From CAVZCK01 sp963773735 (GTDB lineage Bacteria; Pseudomonadota; Alphaproteobacteria; Rhizobiales; Rhodomicrobiaceae), in NCBI GenBank assembly GCA_963773735.1, contig CAVZCK010000020.1, positions 62,001 to 126,000 of the forward strand: DNA of 64,000 bases, given 5' to 3'. A program made the position numbers and the translations under genes. This document shows positions 9,187 to 18,455 of this stretch, one piece after another. Numbering within the stretch: the stretch's first letter is position 1; each line of letters starts with the position of its first letter. Under the pieces are notes generated by a model. It saw only the letters and a list, made by a program, of their open reading frames with translations. It ran no database searches and had not been told where the DNA came from.

Positions 9187-10421
9187 CTAGCTCCGGTAGC
9201 TGCCATTGATGTCGATATAGCCGTGGGTGAGGTCGCAGCCCCATACGGTGGCCCGGCCCGGACCGCCGACGCCGACATCAGCGCGGATGACGATCTCGCG
9301 ATTCTTCATATAGGCGCTGGCCTCGGCCTCGCTGTAATCGGGGCTGCGCATCCCGGCTTCGGCGACGAGAAGGTCACCGAACCATATCGACAGCCTGTCG
9401 CGATTGGCGGCCTCGCCGGCCTTGCCGACGGCCATGACGACCCGCCCCCAATTCGCGTCCTCACCGGCAATCGCCGTCTTCACCAGCGGCGAGTTGGCGA
9501 TCGACAACGCGATGCGCTTGGCCGCGGCATCGCTTTCGGCGCCCTCGACCTCGACCTTGATCAGCTTGGAGATGCCTTCGCCGTCCTTGATGATCTGCAG
9601 GGCGAGATCCTGCATCAGATCGCGCAGCGCCTCTGAAAAGCCGCCGAGCCCGCTGTCGGCAGCATCATCGATCCGGTTCCGCCATTTGCCGCGCCTCCAG
9701 TGGCGAAGACGAGCAGCGTGTCGCTGGTCGAGGTGTCGCTGTCGACGGTGATGGAATTGAAGGTCGTCTCCACATGACGGCTGACGAGCACCTGCAAGGC
9801 CGGTGCCGCGACCGCGGCATCGGTGAAGATGAAGGCGAGCATCGTCGCCATGTCCGGCGCGATCATGCCGGAGCCTTTGGCGATGCCGTTGAGCGTGACC
9901 TGCGCACCGCCGATCTCCGACGTCCGGGAGGCCAGCTTCGGGAAGGTATCGGTCGTCATGATGGTGCGCGCGGCTTCGGCAAAGCCGTCCTCCACCGCCT
10001 CAGCCGCCAGCCGGTCCAGGACGCCTTCGAACTTTCCCGGCGGGATTGGCTCGCCGATCACTCCGGTCGAGGCCAGCAGCACCTCCGAGGGATCGCAACC
10101 CACCGCTCTCGCCGCGAGCGCCGCCGTCGTCTCCACCGTTTCCCAGCCGCGCATCCCAGTAAACGCATTCGCATTGCCGGAATTGACGACGAGGGCGCGC
10201 GCCCGGCCATGACCAAGCTGACGCCGGCACCAATCGACCGGGGCCGACGATGTTTTCGACCGCGTCAGAACGCCCGCTGCCCGCGTTCCTTCGGGCAGCA
10301 GCACCAGAAGCACGTCCTTCCGGTTCTTGTAGCGGATGCCGGCCTCGGCGACCGCGAGCCTGATCCCCGAAAGGGGCGGCAAGCTGGCAAGGCGCTGAGG
10401 CGCGAATGGCGAGATTTTCAC
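9187..10421 (-). CDS. argJ: Bifunctional ornithine acetyltransferase / N-acetylglutamate synthase (frameshifted)
   Basis: ArgJ recycles the acetyl group between N-acetylornithine and glutamate in arginine synthesis. It self-cleaves before a Thr in the motif seen here as KGSGMIAPDMATMLAF. The N-terminal part (SGIRLAVAEAGIRYKNRKD, VNSGNANAFTG) and the C-terminal part (DGEGISKLIKVEVEGA, TAIAGEDANWGRVVMA, HGYIDINGSYRS) lie in different frames. They join near 9650-9665, where adding one base restores the sequence, so I read it as one gene with a sequence error. It is followed by mutT and preceded by a parvulin gene. Confidence 0.92.
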
Positions 10422-10441
10422 CGGGGCACCCCCCGAAAGAT

Positions 10442-11320
10442 TTATTCCGATTTGCCGGGGCTGGCTTTCGGTTGAGCAGCGGCATCGCCCGCGTTCTGAT
10501 CGGCTTCAACCGCCTTTTTGAGATCCTGATCGAGGATTTCAATCTTGCCGTTTTGCCGCAAGTCCTGAGCCGCGGCCTGCAACTTGTTTTGAATCAGCGA
10601 GGCGGTGATCTGCTCTTTGACTTCCTCGAAGCTCGGCGGCTGGCGGTTGCGCTTGTCTTCGATCTTCAGGATGTGCCAGCCGAATTCCGTCTGCACCGGA
10701 CCGGAGATTTTGCCTTTATCCAGCGCGAAGGCGGCATCCTCGAAGGACTTCACCATCTGACCGCGCGTGAAATAGCCGAGATCACCGCCGGACTCCCCAC
10801 CGCGATCCTGCGAATATTTCTTGGCGACTTCGGCAAAATCGGCGCCACCCTCAAGCTCTTTGGCGACCTTCTTGGCCTCGTCTTCGGTCTTGACGAGGAT
10901 ATGCCGGGCGTGGACTTCCTCCTGCACAGGCAGGCTCTTCACGCGCTCATCATAAACCGCCTTGGCTTCCGACTCCGGTACCGAGTCGCGGATCTTCTTC
11001 TCAAAATAGGCGTCACGCAGCGCACGCAGACGATAATATTTCATGCGCTTCTCGAAGTCCTCGCCCTGGCCCAGATTTGCTTTATCGGCGGCTTCGGCCA
11101 TCAGATGCGCTTCGATCAGATATTCAACGAGGACCCTCCGGCGGCTGTCGGCCGGAACGCCAGCGAGCTCCGATCCGAGCTCCGCTTCGGCGAAGTTCAT
11201 CTCGGCTTCGGTGACATCTTGTCCGTTGACCGTGGCAACAACGGTTTCCGGCGTTGCCCAGCTCGGCACGGCAAACATGGCGGCCGCGACGAGCACTGCG
11301 GCTGATACAAAGGTTTTCAC
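10442..11320 (-). CDS. Periplasmic PpiC-type peptidyl-prolyl isomerase (parvulin)
   Basis: A 292-residue secreted foldase. Residues 1-22 form a signal peptide ending at SWA. A SurA-like N-terminal helical region follows. The parvulin domain runs over about 135-225 (EEVHARHILVKTEDEAKKVAKELEGGADFAEVAKKYS, GGDLGYFTRGQMVKSFEDAAFAL, TEFGWHILKIED). It lies upstream of argJ-mutT on the same strand (about 20 bases) and is divergent from secA. Confidence 0.92.
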   Translation of the reverse strand: MKTFVSAAVLVAAAMFAVPSWATPETVVATVNGQDVTEAEMNFAEAELGSELAGVPADSRRRVLVEYLIEAHLMAEAADKANLGQGEDFEKRMKYYRLRALRDAYFEKKIRDSVPESEAKAVYDERVKSLPVQEEVHARHILVKTEDEAKKVAKELEGGADFAEVAKKYSQDRGGESGGDLGYFTRGQMVKSFEDAAFALDKGKISGPVQTEFGWHILKIEDKRNRQPPSFEEVKEQITASLIQNKLQAAAQDLRQNGKIEILDQDLKKAVEADQNAGDAAAQPKASPGKSE

Positions 11321-11685
11321 GGTTCGTCCTCTCGGATTGAATTCGCTTACGGAACCTTGCGGCTGTTTGGCCAGAAAATTGTGCTCTGGGTGCGGCAGTC
11401 CGTCTGGCTCTGTTTAGCGCCCATTGAGGCCGCGCGCAAAGGCTGATTAAGCCGCTCTCGGTTAAGGCGCGCGTTGACAAGGGATTGCGCCCCCCTTATC
11501 TCTGCAAGTGTGAATTTCCCGGCCGTCGACAGACCGCTTAGCCGTGATGCTCTAAGGATTCCTCGAAGATCATCGCCCCCGACGCAGATATGGGGATCAT
11601 GTGGGCGCCGGTGGTTCGGGACGTTGAGATTCGACCAATTTTCGTTAATCCGCCGGGAGCGGATTGGCGTGCTTGAGGCTTTGCA
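11321..11685. other. Divergent intergenic region between parvulin gene and secA
   Basis: About 365 bases must hold the promoters of both divergent transcription units. I see no convincing sigma-70 boxes, repeat or RNA, and no coding potential beyond short frames. Confidence 0.5.
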
Positions 11686-14505
11686 ATGCTATCTTTCGCG
11701 ACGCTTGCTAGTAAGGTTTTTGGAACGTCCAACGAACGCAAGCTGAAAGCGTTTGACGCGCGCGTTGCGGCCATCAACGCCCTGGAGCCCGAAATCGTCA
11801 CCCTCTCGAACGATGCCCTCCGCGCCAGAACCTTGGAGTTCAAAGACCAGATTGCCCAGGGACGGTCGCTCGACGATCTTCTGGTCCCAGCATTCGCCAC
11901 CGTGCGTGAGGCGGCCAAGCGTACCCTCGGACAGCGCCATTTCGACGTGCAGCTGGTCGGCGGCATGGTGCTGCATCAAGGCGACATCGCCGAAATGAAG
12001 ACCGGCGAAGGTAAGACGCTTGTCGCAACTCTCCCAGTCTACCTCAATGCGCTTGCCGGGCGCGGTGTCCATGTCGTCACCGTCAACGATTATCTCGCAC
12101 GCCGCGACGCCGATTGGATGGGCGCGATCTACAAGTTTCTCGGCATGTCGGTCGGCGTCATTCTGCATGAGCTCGATGACGAGCAGCGCCGCCAAGCCTA
12201 TGGCTGCGACATCACCTACGGCACCAACAACGAATATGGCTTCGATTATCTCCGCGACAATATGAAATATTCGACTGCCGAAATGGTGCAGTTCGGAGGG
12301 CGCGGCGCAGATCTCGCGGGGCATGCTTACGGCATCGTCGATGAGGTCAACTCCATCCTGATCGACGAGGCGCGCACCCCGCTTATCATTTCCGGCCCGG
12401 TCGAAGACCGCTCGGACCTCTATAACGCGATCGACACGATCATTCCCCAGCTCCGCACCGAAGATTTCGAACTCGACGAAAAGATGCGCACCGTCGCCCT
12501 GACGGAGTCCGGCAATGAGCGCGTCGAGGAGCTGATGCGCGAACGCGGCGTGCTGAATGAGAAATCATCGCTTTACGATATCGAGAACGTCTCGCTCGTC
12601 CATCATGTGACCTCGGCGCTCAAGGCGCATAAGCTGTTCATGCGCGACCGTGATTATATCGTCCGTCAGGGCAAGGTCGTCATCATCGACGAATTCACCG
12701 GCCGCATGATGGAAGGCCGACGCTATTCCGAGGGCTTGCATCAGGCGCTTGAGGCCAAGGAGCGCGTCGAAATCCAGCCGGAAAACCAGACGCTGGCCTC
12801 GATCACCTTCCAGAACTACTTCCGCCTCTATGACAAGCTTGCCGGCATGACCGGAACGGCGCTGACGGAAGCCGGTGAGTTTCAGGATATTTATGGGCTC
12901 GACGTGATCGAGGTCCCGACCAATCGGCCGATGGTGCGCGGCGACCATCATGACGAAGTCTACCGCACCGCGCGTGAAAAGAACGACGCCATCATCGAGC
13001 TGATCAAGAACTGCCGCGAGCGCGGCCAGCCGGTCCTGGTCGGCACGACCTCGATCGAAAAATCGGAAACGCTCTCGGAAGAGCTCAAGAGGCTTAAGAT
13101 CCAGCATCAGGTGCTGAACGCGCGCTACCACGAGCAGGAAGCCCATATTATCGCGCAGGCAGGCGTCCCGGGCGCGGTGACCATCGCGACCAACATGGCG
13201 GGCCGCGGCACCGATATTCAGCTCGGCGGCAATCTTGAAATGCGTGTCAAGACCTGGGTCGCGGAGCAGCAGACGAAGGGCAAGACCCCGGGCGAGGACG
13301 AACTCGAAGAACAGACCAAGATCGTCAGTCAGGAGATCGCGGAGAAGAAAGAACAGGCGCTTAAGGCGGGCGGCCTCTACGTCGTCGGCACGGAGCGTCA
13401 CGAGTCGCGACGCATCGACAACCAGCTTCGCGGCCGCTCCGGCCGCCAGGGCGATCCGGGCGACAGCAAATTCTTCCTGTCGCTCGAAGACGATCTGATG
13501 CGCATCTTCGGCTCCGACAGGATGGACGGCATGCTGCGCCGTCTCGGGCTTCAGGAGGGCGAGGCGATCATCCACCCCTGGATCAATCGCGCGCTCGAAA
13601 AAGCCCAGCAGAAGGTCGAGGCGCGCAATTTCGAGATGCGCAAGAACATTCTCAAATATGACGACGTGATGAATGACCAGCGAAAGGTCATTTTCGAGCA
13701 GCGCATCGAGCTCATGCACAAGGACGAAGTCAGTGAGACGATCGCCGGCATGCGCCATGAGACGGTCGACCAGCTCGTTTCCGACCATGTTCCGCCGAAT
13801 GCCTATGCCGAACAATGGGACACAGCCGGGCTCCAGGAGGCGGCGAAAGCCGTTTTAGCGCTCGATCTGCCGATCGTCGATTGGGCCAAGGAGGAGGGCA
13901 TCGCCGATCAGGAAATCCGTGAGCGGCTGATCGGCAAAGCCGATGCCGCTGCGGCGCGCAAGGCCGCCGAATTCGGGCCGGAACTGATGCGGCAGGTCGA
14001 AAAGGGCATTCTGCTGCAGATGCTCGACCAGCTCTGGCGCGAACACATCATCATGCTCGAGCATCTGCGTCAGGCTGTCGGCCTGCGCGGCTATGCCCAG
14101 CGCGATCCGCTCAACGAATATAAGAGCGAGGCGTTCGCCTTGTTCGGGACCATGCTGTCACGCCTGCGCATGGCCGTGACCGAACAGCTCATGCATATTC
14201 AGCTTGCACCCAATCAGAGCTTCGAGATGCAGGCTGAGGAGTTGCCGGAAATGCGCCCGTCGCATGTCGATCCGCTTACCGGCGAAGACGAGTTCGAATT
14301 TGCCGAGGCGGCAACCGGCACCGATGGCCCGCTGCCGCGCAAGGGCGGCCGCGGCGGCGGCGGCGTACCGGTACGCTCCCGCAGCAAGGCCGCGGCGGTC
14401 GATCCCAACAATCCGGCGACCTGGGGCAAAGTTTCCCGCAACGCCCCCTGCCCGTGCGGCTCGGGCAAGAAATTCAAACATTGCCACGGCGCACTCGTGG
14501 CGTAA
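11686..14505 (+). CDS. secA: Preprotein translocase ATPase SecA
   Basis: A 939-residue motor that drives unfolded preproteins through SecYEG. Visible elements are Walker A MKTGEGKT, the TYGTNNEYGFDYLRDN motif, Walker B VDEVNSILIDEARTPLIISG, NMAGRGTDI and the RIDNQLRGRSGRQGDPG arginine-finger region. A C-terminal zinc motif CPCGSGKKFKHCHG binds SecB and lipid. Length is standard. Confidence 0.98.
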   Translation: MLSFATLASKVFGTSNERKLKAFDARVAAINALEPEIVTLSNDALRARTLEFKDQIAQGRSLDDLLVPAFATVREAAKRTLGQRHFDVQLVGGMVLHQGDIAEMKTGEGKTLVATLPVYLNALAGRGVHVVTVNDYLARRDADWMGAIYKFLGMSVGVILHELDDEQRRQAYGCDITYGTNNEYGFDYLRDNMKYSTAEMVQFGGRGADLAGHAYGIVDEVNSILIDEARTPLIISGPVEDRSDLYNAIDTIIPQLRTEDFELDEKMRTVALTESGNERVEELMRERGVLNEKSSLYDIENVSLVHHVTSALKAHKLFMRDRDYIVRQGKVVIIDEFTGRMMEGRRYSEGLHQALEAKERVEIQPENQTLASITFQNYFRLYDKLAGMTGTALTEAGEFQDIYGLDVIEVPTNRPMVRGDHHDEVYRTAREKNDAIIELIKNCRERGQPVLVGTTSIEKSETLSEELKRLKIQHQVLNARYHEQEAHIIAQAGVPGAVTIATNMAGRGTDIQLGGNLEMRVKTWVAEQQTKGKTPGEDELEEQTKIVSQEIAEKKEQALKAGGLYVVGTERHESRRIDNQLRGRSGRQGDPGDSKFFLSLEDDLMRIFGSDRMDGMLRRLGLQEGEAIIHPWINRALEKAQQKVEARNFEMRKNILKYDDVMNDQRKVIFEQRIELMHKDEVSETIAGMRHETVDQLVSDHVPPNAYAEQWDTAGLQEAAKAVLALDLPIVDWAKEEGIADQEIRERLIGKADAAAARKAAEFGPELMRQVEKGILLQMLDQLWREHIIMLEHLRQAVGLRGYAQRDPLNEYKSEAFALFGTMLSRLRMAVTEQLMHIQLAPNQSFEMQAEELPEMRPSHVDPLTGEDEFEFAEAATGTDGPLPRKGGRGGGGVPVRSRSKAAAVDPNNPATWGKVSRNAPCPCGSGKKFKHCHGALVA

Positions 14506-14622
14506 TCATCGAGATTATGCCTGAGCGGCTCCGGCTGGTGCCGTAGAGTGAGCCGCACCGGCGGCGTGAGGCCTGCGCGCTATCGCGATCCGCAATTTTC
14601 CGTAGGCCGACAAAAGAGCCGG

Positions 14623-15235
14623 TCAGGACAGCCGCGCGATCTGACTGCGTTCGATGCCATGAGTAATCTGCGACCGCCCGGCGACGGTCCTGTCAAATCC
14701 GATCCCCACGCCATATTGCGACGCTAAAACGCTGCGGATGATGGAGCCGAAGAAGGCTTCCGCGGCGGCGGGAACGGCCGAGGCCTTCTGCATCACGTGA
14801 GCCAGCATGTCATATGCGGCGGCCCAGGGACTCACTTATCTCCGGCTTCAGATCCGGGCCGAGGACGCGGCTCAGCATCGACGAGAACGCCTCGGCGACG
14901 ATGGCATAATGCTCGTCCTCGACATCATATCCCATATGCCGGCGGCCGAGGTCGGCGACATGCTCCGATACCGCCGCAATCCGGTCTAGGCTCCTGACGA
15001 TCGTCGATAGCATCTGAACGAATTTGGCTTTGTGCGGCGTCATGTCGTCGGGAAAGAGACCCCGAAGCTCGGGAGAAAGCCGGAACAGCTCGTCGTAGAA
15101 TACCCGGCTGGCCTCGTTGGATTGGCCGCTGAGCAGTCTGAAGCTGTCCTGAACAATCTCCACCTGTGTCGGCGTCATCGCGGTATGCACGATGAATATA
15201 TACCCACCAGATTGAGCAAGACGAACGTCGTTCAT
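14623..15235 (-). CDS. Single-domain bacterial globin (frameshifted)
   Basis: A flavohaemoglobin-like globin domain without a reductase, often labelled 'hemin receptor' in databases. The frame from 15235 gives FYDELFRLSPELRGLFP (helices B-CD, with the CD1 Phe) and GRRHMGYDVEDEHYAIVAEAF, whose His is the proximal haem ligand. It stops at 14810, but the missing end continues in the next frame. Removing one C from CCC (plus strand GGG at 14827-14829) gives SWAAAYDMLAHVM, the expected helix H. The start at 15235 has a strong GGAGGGGGAG ribosome site. The tail after helix H is unusually long, about 50 residues. A second globin lies directly upstream. Haem and O2/NO binding are expected; the role is unknown. 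Confidence 0.8.
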
Positions 15236-15421
15236 TTTCGCTCCCCCTCCAAAGAGAGATTAGCCGCGCCAAATATTGCTAAAAAAATTTGTCCTATCAA
15301 CAAACCTCTCACGTTTGCGGACGATATTAGGGGTCTTACCTACAAATTTATTTGTGACATATCTCAGATTTTGGGTGCGTCTGAGAAATAATTGTCGATC
15401 GCTGCTGGCTCTGGTCGAGCG

Positions 15422-15970
15422 TTACCGCTTGCCTACGCTCTTAAAAAGCGAAGATATGTCTGCCCCGCGCTCAGTGGCATCCAGCCGCGATTGCATGGCA
15501 TCGACGGGCTCGTTTTCATCGTCTTCGGGGCTCGTCATGCCAGGTTCCATGGCTCCTACGACGATGTCATAGGCCGTGCTCCACGCATCTTTCACCTCGT
15601 CGGTGCACTCGGCTCCGAGCGTTTTCTCAAGCGCCCAAACCAAAGCCGACTTCATCGTCGCATAGTCCTCCATGCGAACGCCGTAGGCTGCGTGAAGCTT
15701 GCCCGACCAAAATGCTCCCGGGAGCACAGCGCTCGCTGACGCTTGAGCAGTCACGGGTAACGAAACGACCGACCGAAGATGGAGCTGCACAACCTCGGTA
15801 ATGACTTTCATGAATTTGGCTTGCTGGGCCTTTAAGTCGGTTCTGAACATCGGCTTGATTTCAGGTGCGATTGTAAACAGCCGATTGTAGAAAACAGTAC
15901 CAAACTGATCGGCAATCGGCTCGATCTTCGCAAAGCTGCGTTGCAATACTCGGAGCTGAGCGGGCGTCAT
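15422..15970 (-). CDS. Second single-domain bacterial globin with C-terminal extension
   Basis: A 182-residue globin of the same broad class as its neighbour but clearly divergent from it. FGTVFYNRLFTIAPEIKPMF covers helices B to CD, and SGKLHAAYGVRMEDYATMKSAL carries the likely proximal His. WSTAYDIVVGAMEPG is helix H, followed by about 40 acidic, probably disordered residues. ATG 15970 is taken; an in-frame TTG lies at 15982, and neither has a clear ribosome site. The two globin genes are on the minus strand, divergent from the hydrogenase regulator, so they may share its upstream region. Confidence 0.82.
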   Translation of the reverse strand: MTPAQLRVLQRSFAKIEPIADQFGTVFYNRLFTIAPEIKPMFRTDLKAQQAKFMKVITEVVQLHLRSVVSLPVTAQASASAVLPGAFWSGKLHAAYGVRMEDYATMKSALVWALEKTLGAECTDEVKDAWSTAYDIVVGAMEPGMTSPEDDENEPVDAMQSRLDATERGADISSLFKSVGKR

Positions 15971-16553
15971 GCCAAGGGCCAACCAATACAGTGTTTGAAC
16001 TTCCGACCCCAGCGCTAAAACAGACGCCGAGCTTGACCATCGCGGCCAACTTCAGTACCGACCGTAGTCCGCACGATCAGTAAAGAGAAATACTCTAACA
16101 GGCTGGTATTTTAAACTCAAATTTGTCGATCGCTCTCTCCTCTATGATGATAAGCTCCGTCATGGATATTCAAAATGCAAAATATATCTAATTTAAAACA
16201 ATTGTTCTATTCATATTTTATATTAGTATTATATGATATATCATATGATATATGCCTAAGCGGCGTTTCGATATTTTCCGGACTATGATCTTGCGCCGCA
16301 TGGGCGGAAAATCCGTAATATTGCTTATATAAAGTCTGCGGCGCCTTGCTGATCCACACCGAGCTGGCCCGGAAATATTCGGATGTGAAGTGATTGAACT
16401 TCATGCATTAAGATCCAAAATCTGATCCTGGGGCCCCGCGCCAAACGAATTGCGTCGGACATTGAGCGGCCCGATTTGCGTATCTGCTTTCCCTTCCGCA
16501 GATCGCGTCTTAGACTGCTGCAAAGCAGCTTCACAAAAGTGAAATTAACTTTC
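15971..16553. other. AT-rich divergent control region with overlapping palindromes
   Basis: This stretch separates the globin genes from the sigma-54 activator. From about 16080 to 16330 it is strikingly AT-rich compared with its surroundings. Around 16225-16255 it holds the overlapping palindromes ATATGATATATCATAT and ATATCATATGATAT. No gene is recognised. It could hold promoters, bent DNA or a nucleoid-protein site. Confidence 0.5.
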
Positions 16554-17999
16554 ATGGACAAGGCGGGCACAGTCCTTCTCGTAACGCCCCGCGCCGACGA
16601 TTGGTCGCCGGCGAAGGCGCTCTTGGCCACGCAATATGGATACCGCGTCTTGCAGGCGTTATCGGCTGCGGAAGCTCGCGCGACCTTGGGCGATGTGCAT
16701 GTCGACCTGGTTATCGCCGACGAGGGCGACGCCGACGCAGATGGCGTCGCCCTGCTGTCGGCCCTTCGAATTTCGTATCCCGATATCATTCGCGTGCTGG
16801 CGCTGCCGGCACAATACGCGGCGGTGCAGAGGGCGATTTCTCAGGCGTCGGTCTACCAGTTTCTGCGTAAGCCGCTCGATGCTGACCAAGTTGGACTTGT
16901 CGTGAAGCGCGGGCTGGAAACTCGTGAGCTTGCGAGACGCCACCGTCTGCTCGCTCGCGAATTCAAACTCTCATTTGATGCGCTCGAATTCGATCGCCCG
17001 CATCTGCCGATACGCAATGAAAGTCTCCGGTTCGAGAAGCTGGTCTATGTCAGCGAGAAAATGGCCGAGCTGTGCGATCTTGCCCGGACAGCCGCCAAGA
17101 GCGATCTGCCGATCCTGATTCAGGGAGAGACCGGCACGGGAAAGGAACTTCTGGCGCGCGCCATCCATTACAACTCTCACCGCCATACCAGTCCGCTCAT
17201 GGTGCAGAATTGCGGTGGAATGCCGGATGAGTTGCTCCACTCCGAATTGTTCGGTCATAAGCGAGGCGCCTTTACCGGCGCGGTTTCCGATCGTCTCGGT
17301 CTGTTTCGCGCTGCCGACGGCGGAACGGTCTTTCTCGACGAGATTTCCGACGTCTCCAAAACCTTTCAGGTCAGCCTCCTGCGTTTCCTCCAGGAAGGCG
17401 AAGTGAAGCCACTTGGCTCCGACGCGACGCAGACATGCAATGTCCGCATCCTGGTGGCGTCTAACCGTCCGCTGAATGAGCTCGTTGCGGCGGGGGCGTT
17501 TCGCCAGGATCTCTACTTCCGTCTGCGCGGCTTCGAGTTTGAAGTTCCGCCTCTGCGCGAGCGGACCGAGGACATTCCGGCGCTTGCGGAATTCTTCACG
17601 GCCAAGCACAGCGCGGCCATTGGACGGAAAGTCCTCGGCATTTCCGCCAAGGCATTGGCAAAGCTGGTTTGTTATGATTTTCCGGGCAACATCCGTGAGC
17701 TGGAAAACGAAATCCGCAGGATGCTTGCTCTTGCCAGGGACGGCGAATATCTGACCACCCATCATATGTCGCCAACGATCCTGAACGCCTCGGCGCGGCC
17801 GCCCGCGCAGACGCCGTCGCAGTTCCTTCCAGAAGGTGAAACGCTGAAAGATCGGGTGGAGAGCCTGGAGCGTCATGTCGTGCGCGAGGCGCTGACGCGC
17901 TATCGCTGGAACCAGAGCCGCGCCGCCGAAGAACTGGGATTGTCGCGGGTCGGCCTTGCGAATAAAATCAGACGATATGGACTGGATGAGCAGGTCTGA
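16554..17999 (+). CDS. Sigma-54-dependent response regulator, HoxA/HupR type
   Basis: A 481-residue NtrC-family activator. Residues 1-120 are a receiver domain with the phospho-acceptor position Asp56 (LVIADE) and Lys106 (LRKPLD). The usual acidic pair at the end of strand 1 is absent (LLVTPRAD). The AAA+ domain has Walker A GETGTGKE, the sigma-54 contact loop GAFTGA and FLDEISD. The Fis-type helix-turn-helix is NQSRAAEELGLSRVGLANKI. HoxA and HupR control uptake-hydrogenase operons, and here the gene lies about 400 bases before hhyS and its -24/-12 promoter. ATG 16554 is chosen as the start of the receiver domain; the frame is open to 16476. No partner histidine kinase is in the window. It overlaps the next gene by one base. 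Confidence 0.88.
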   Translation: MDKAGTVLLVTPRADDWSPAKALLATQYGYRVLQALSAAEARATLGDVHVDLVIADEGDADADGVALLSALRISYPDIIRVLALPAQYAAVQRAISQASVYQFLRKPLDADQVGLVVKRGLETRELARRHRLLAREFKLSFDALEFDRPHLPIRNESLRFEKLVYVSEKMAELCDLARTAAKSDLPILIQGETGTGKELLARAIHYNSHRHTSPLMVQNCGGMPDELLHSELFGHKRGAFTGAVSDRLGLFRAADGGTVFLDEISDVSKTFQVSLLRFLQEGEVKPLGSDATQTCNVRILVASNRPLNELVAAGAFRQDLYFRLRGFEFEVPPLRERTEDIPALAEFFTAKHSAAIGRKVLGISAKALAKLVCYDFPGNIRELENEIRRMLALARDGEYLTTHHMSPTILNASARPPAQTPSQFLPEGETLKDRVESLERHVVREALTRYRWNQSRAAEELGLSRVGLANKIRRYGLDEQV

Positions 18000-18241
18000 T
18001 GCCCGACGAGAATGACTCAGATCCATCGGGATCGGTCAATGTCGTACCCTTCCCGCAATCGCGTGTTGCGCCGCGTGGCTCGGAGGGCGGCTTCAAGGAC
18101 CTCGGTCTGAGTGACCTTGCGCAAATGCTCGGCGCGCCCGGCCGGCAGGGCACAGGACACTGGTGCAGCCGCTGTCAGGGCATCTGGTATGGCTATCTTC
18201 TGGAGGTGGCGTGCCCAAAATGCGGTGGGCGCAGCGGCTAG
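17999..18241 (+). CDS. Small zinc-ribbon-like protein coupled to the hydrogenase regulator
   Basis: An 80-residue protein whose ATG overlaps the regulator's TGA (TGATG), implying translational coupling. The first half is polar and probably disordered. The second half has two CxxC pairs (Cys56/Cys59 in WCSRCQGIWYG and Cys72/Cys75 in ACPKCGG), the layout of a zinc ribbon or rubredoxin-like knuckle. I do not recognise a family. Its position between the activator and the hydrogenase promoter suggests a role in regulation or metal sensing, but that is inference only. Confidence 0.65.
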   Translation: MPDENDSDPSGSVNVVPFPQSRVAPRGSEGGFKDLGLSDLAQMLGAPGRQGTGHWCSRCQGIWYGYLLEVACPKCGGRSG

Positions 18242-18268
18242 CGCCGATCCCGCCAAGAAGGTGAAAAC

Positions 18269-18289
18269 TTGCTTTCTGCTGTAAAGCAA
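18269..18289. promoter_or_regulatory. Inverted repeat, candidate upstream activator site
   Basis: TTGCTTT and AAAGCAA form 7-base arms around a 7-base spacer. The repeat lies about 100 bases upstream of the -24/-12 promoter of hhyS. That is a suitable distance for an enhancer bound by an NtrC-type dimer. The link to the neighbouring activator is inferred. Confidence 0.45.
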
Positions 18290-18383
18290 CTTTGCAGCGA
18301 ATTTTCCGGCATCAACTCGGCAATATCTTTCACATCACCGTAAACCCAAGCATTGATCGGCTTTCTCATCCGCTGACCCGCTT

Positions 18384-18399
18384 TGGCACATGGCTTGCT
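18384..18399 (+). promoter_or_regulatory. Sigma-54 (-24/-12) promoter of the hydrogenase operon
   Basis: The sequence TGGCACATGGCTTGCT matches the RpoN consensus TGGCAC-N5-TTGCW exactly, with correct spacing between the GG and GC elements. Transcription would start near 18410, about 45 bases before the hhyS ATG. A sigma-54 activator gene with an intact GAFTGA loop lies just upstream. Confidence 0.85.
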
Positions 18400-18455
18400 T
18401 TGCCCGAGCAAGAAGCACATCCGCATCGATGCTTCGGATCAAGCTGGAGGAAGCA

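Noticed and set aside
12565..13815. 416-residue minus-strand open frame opposite secA
   Set aside because: Antisense shadow; secA motifs are complete on the plus strand.
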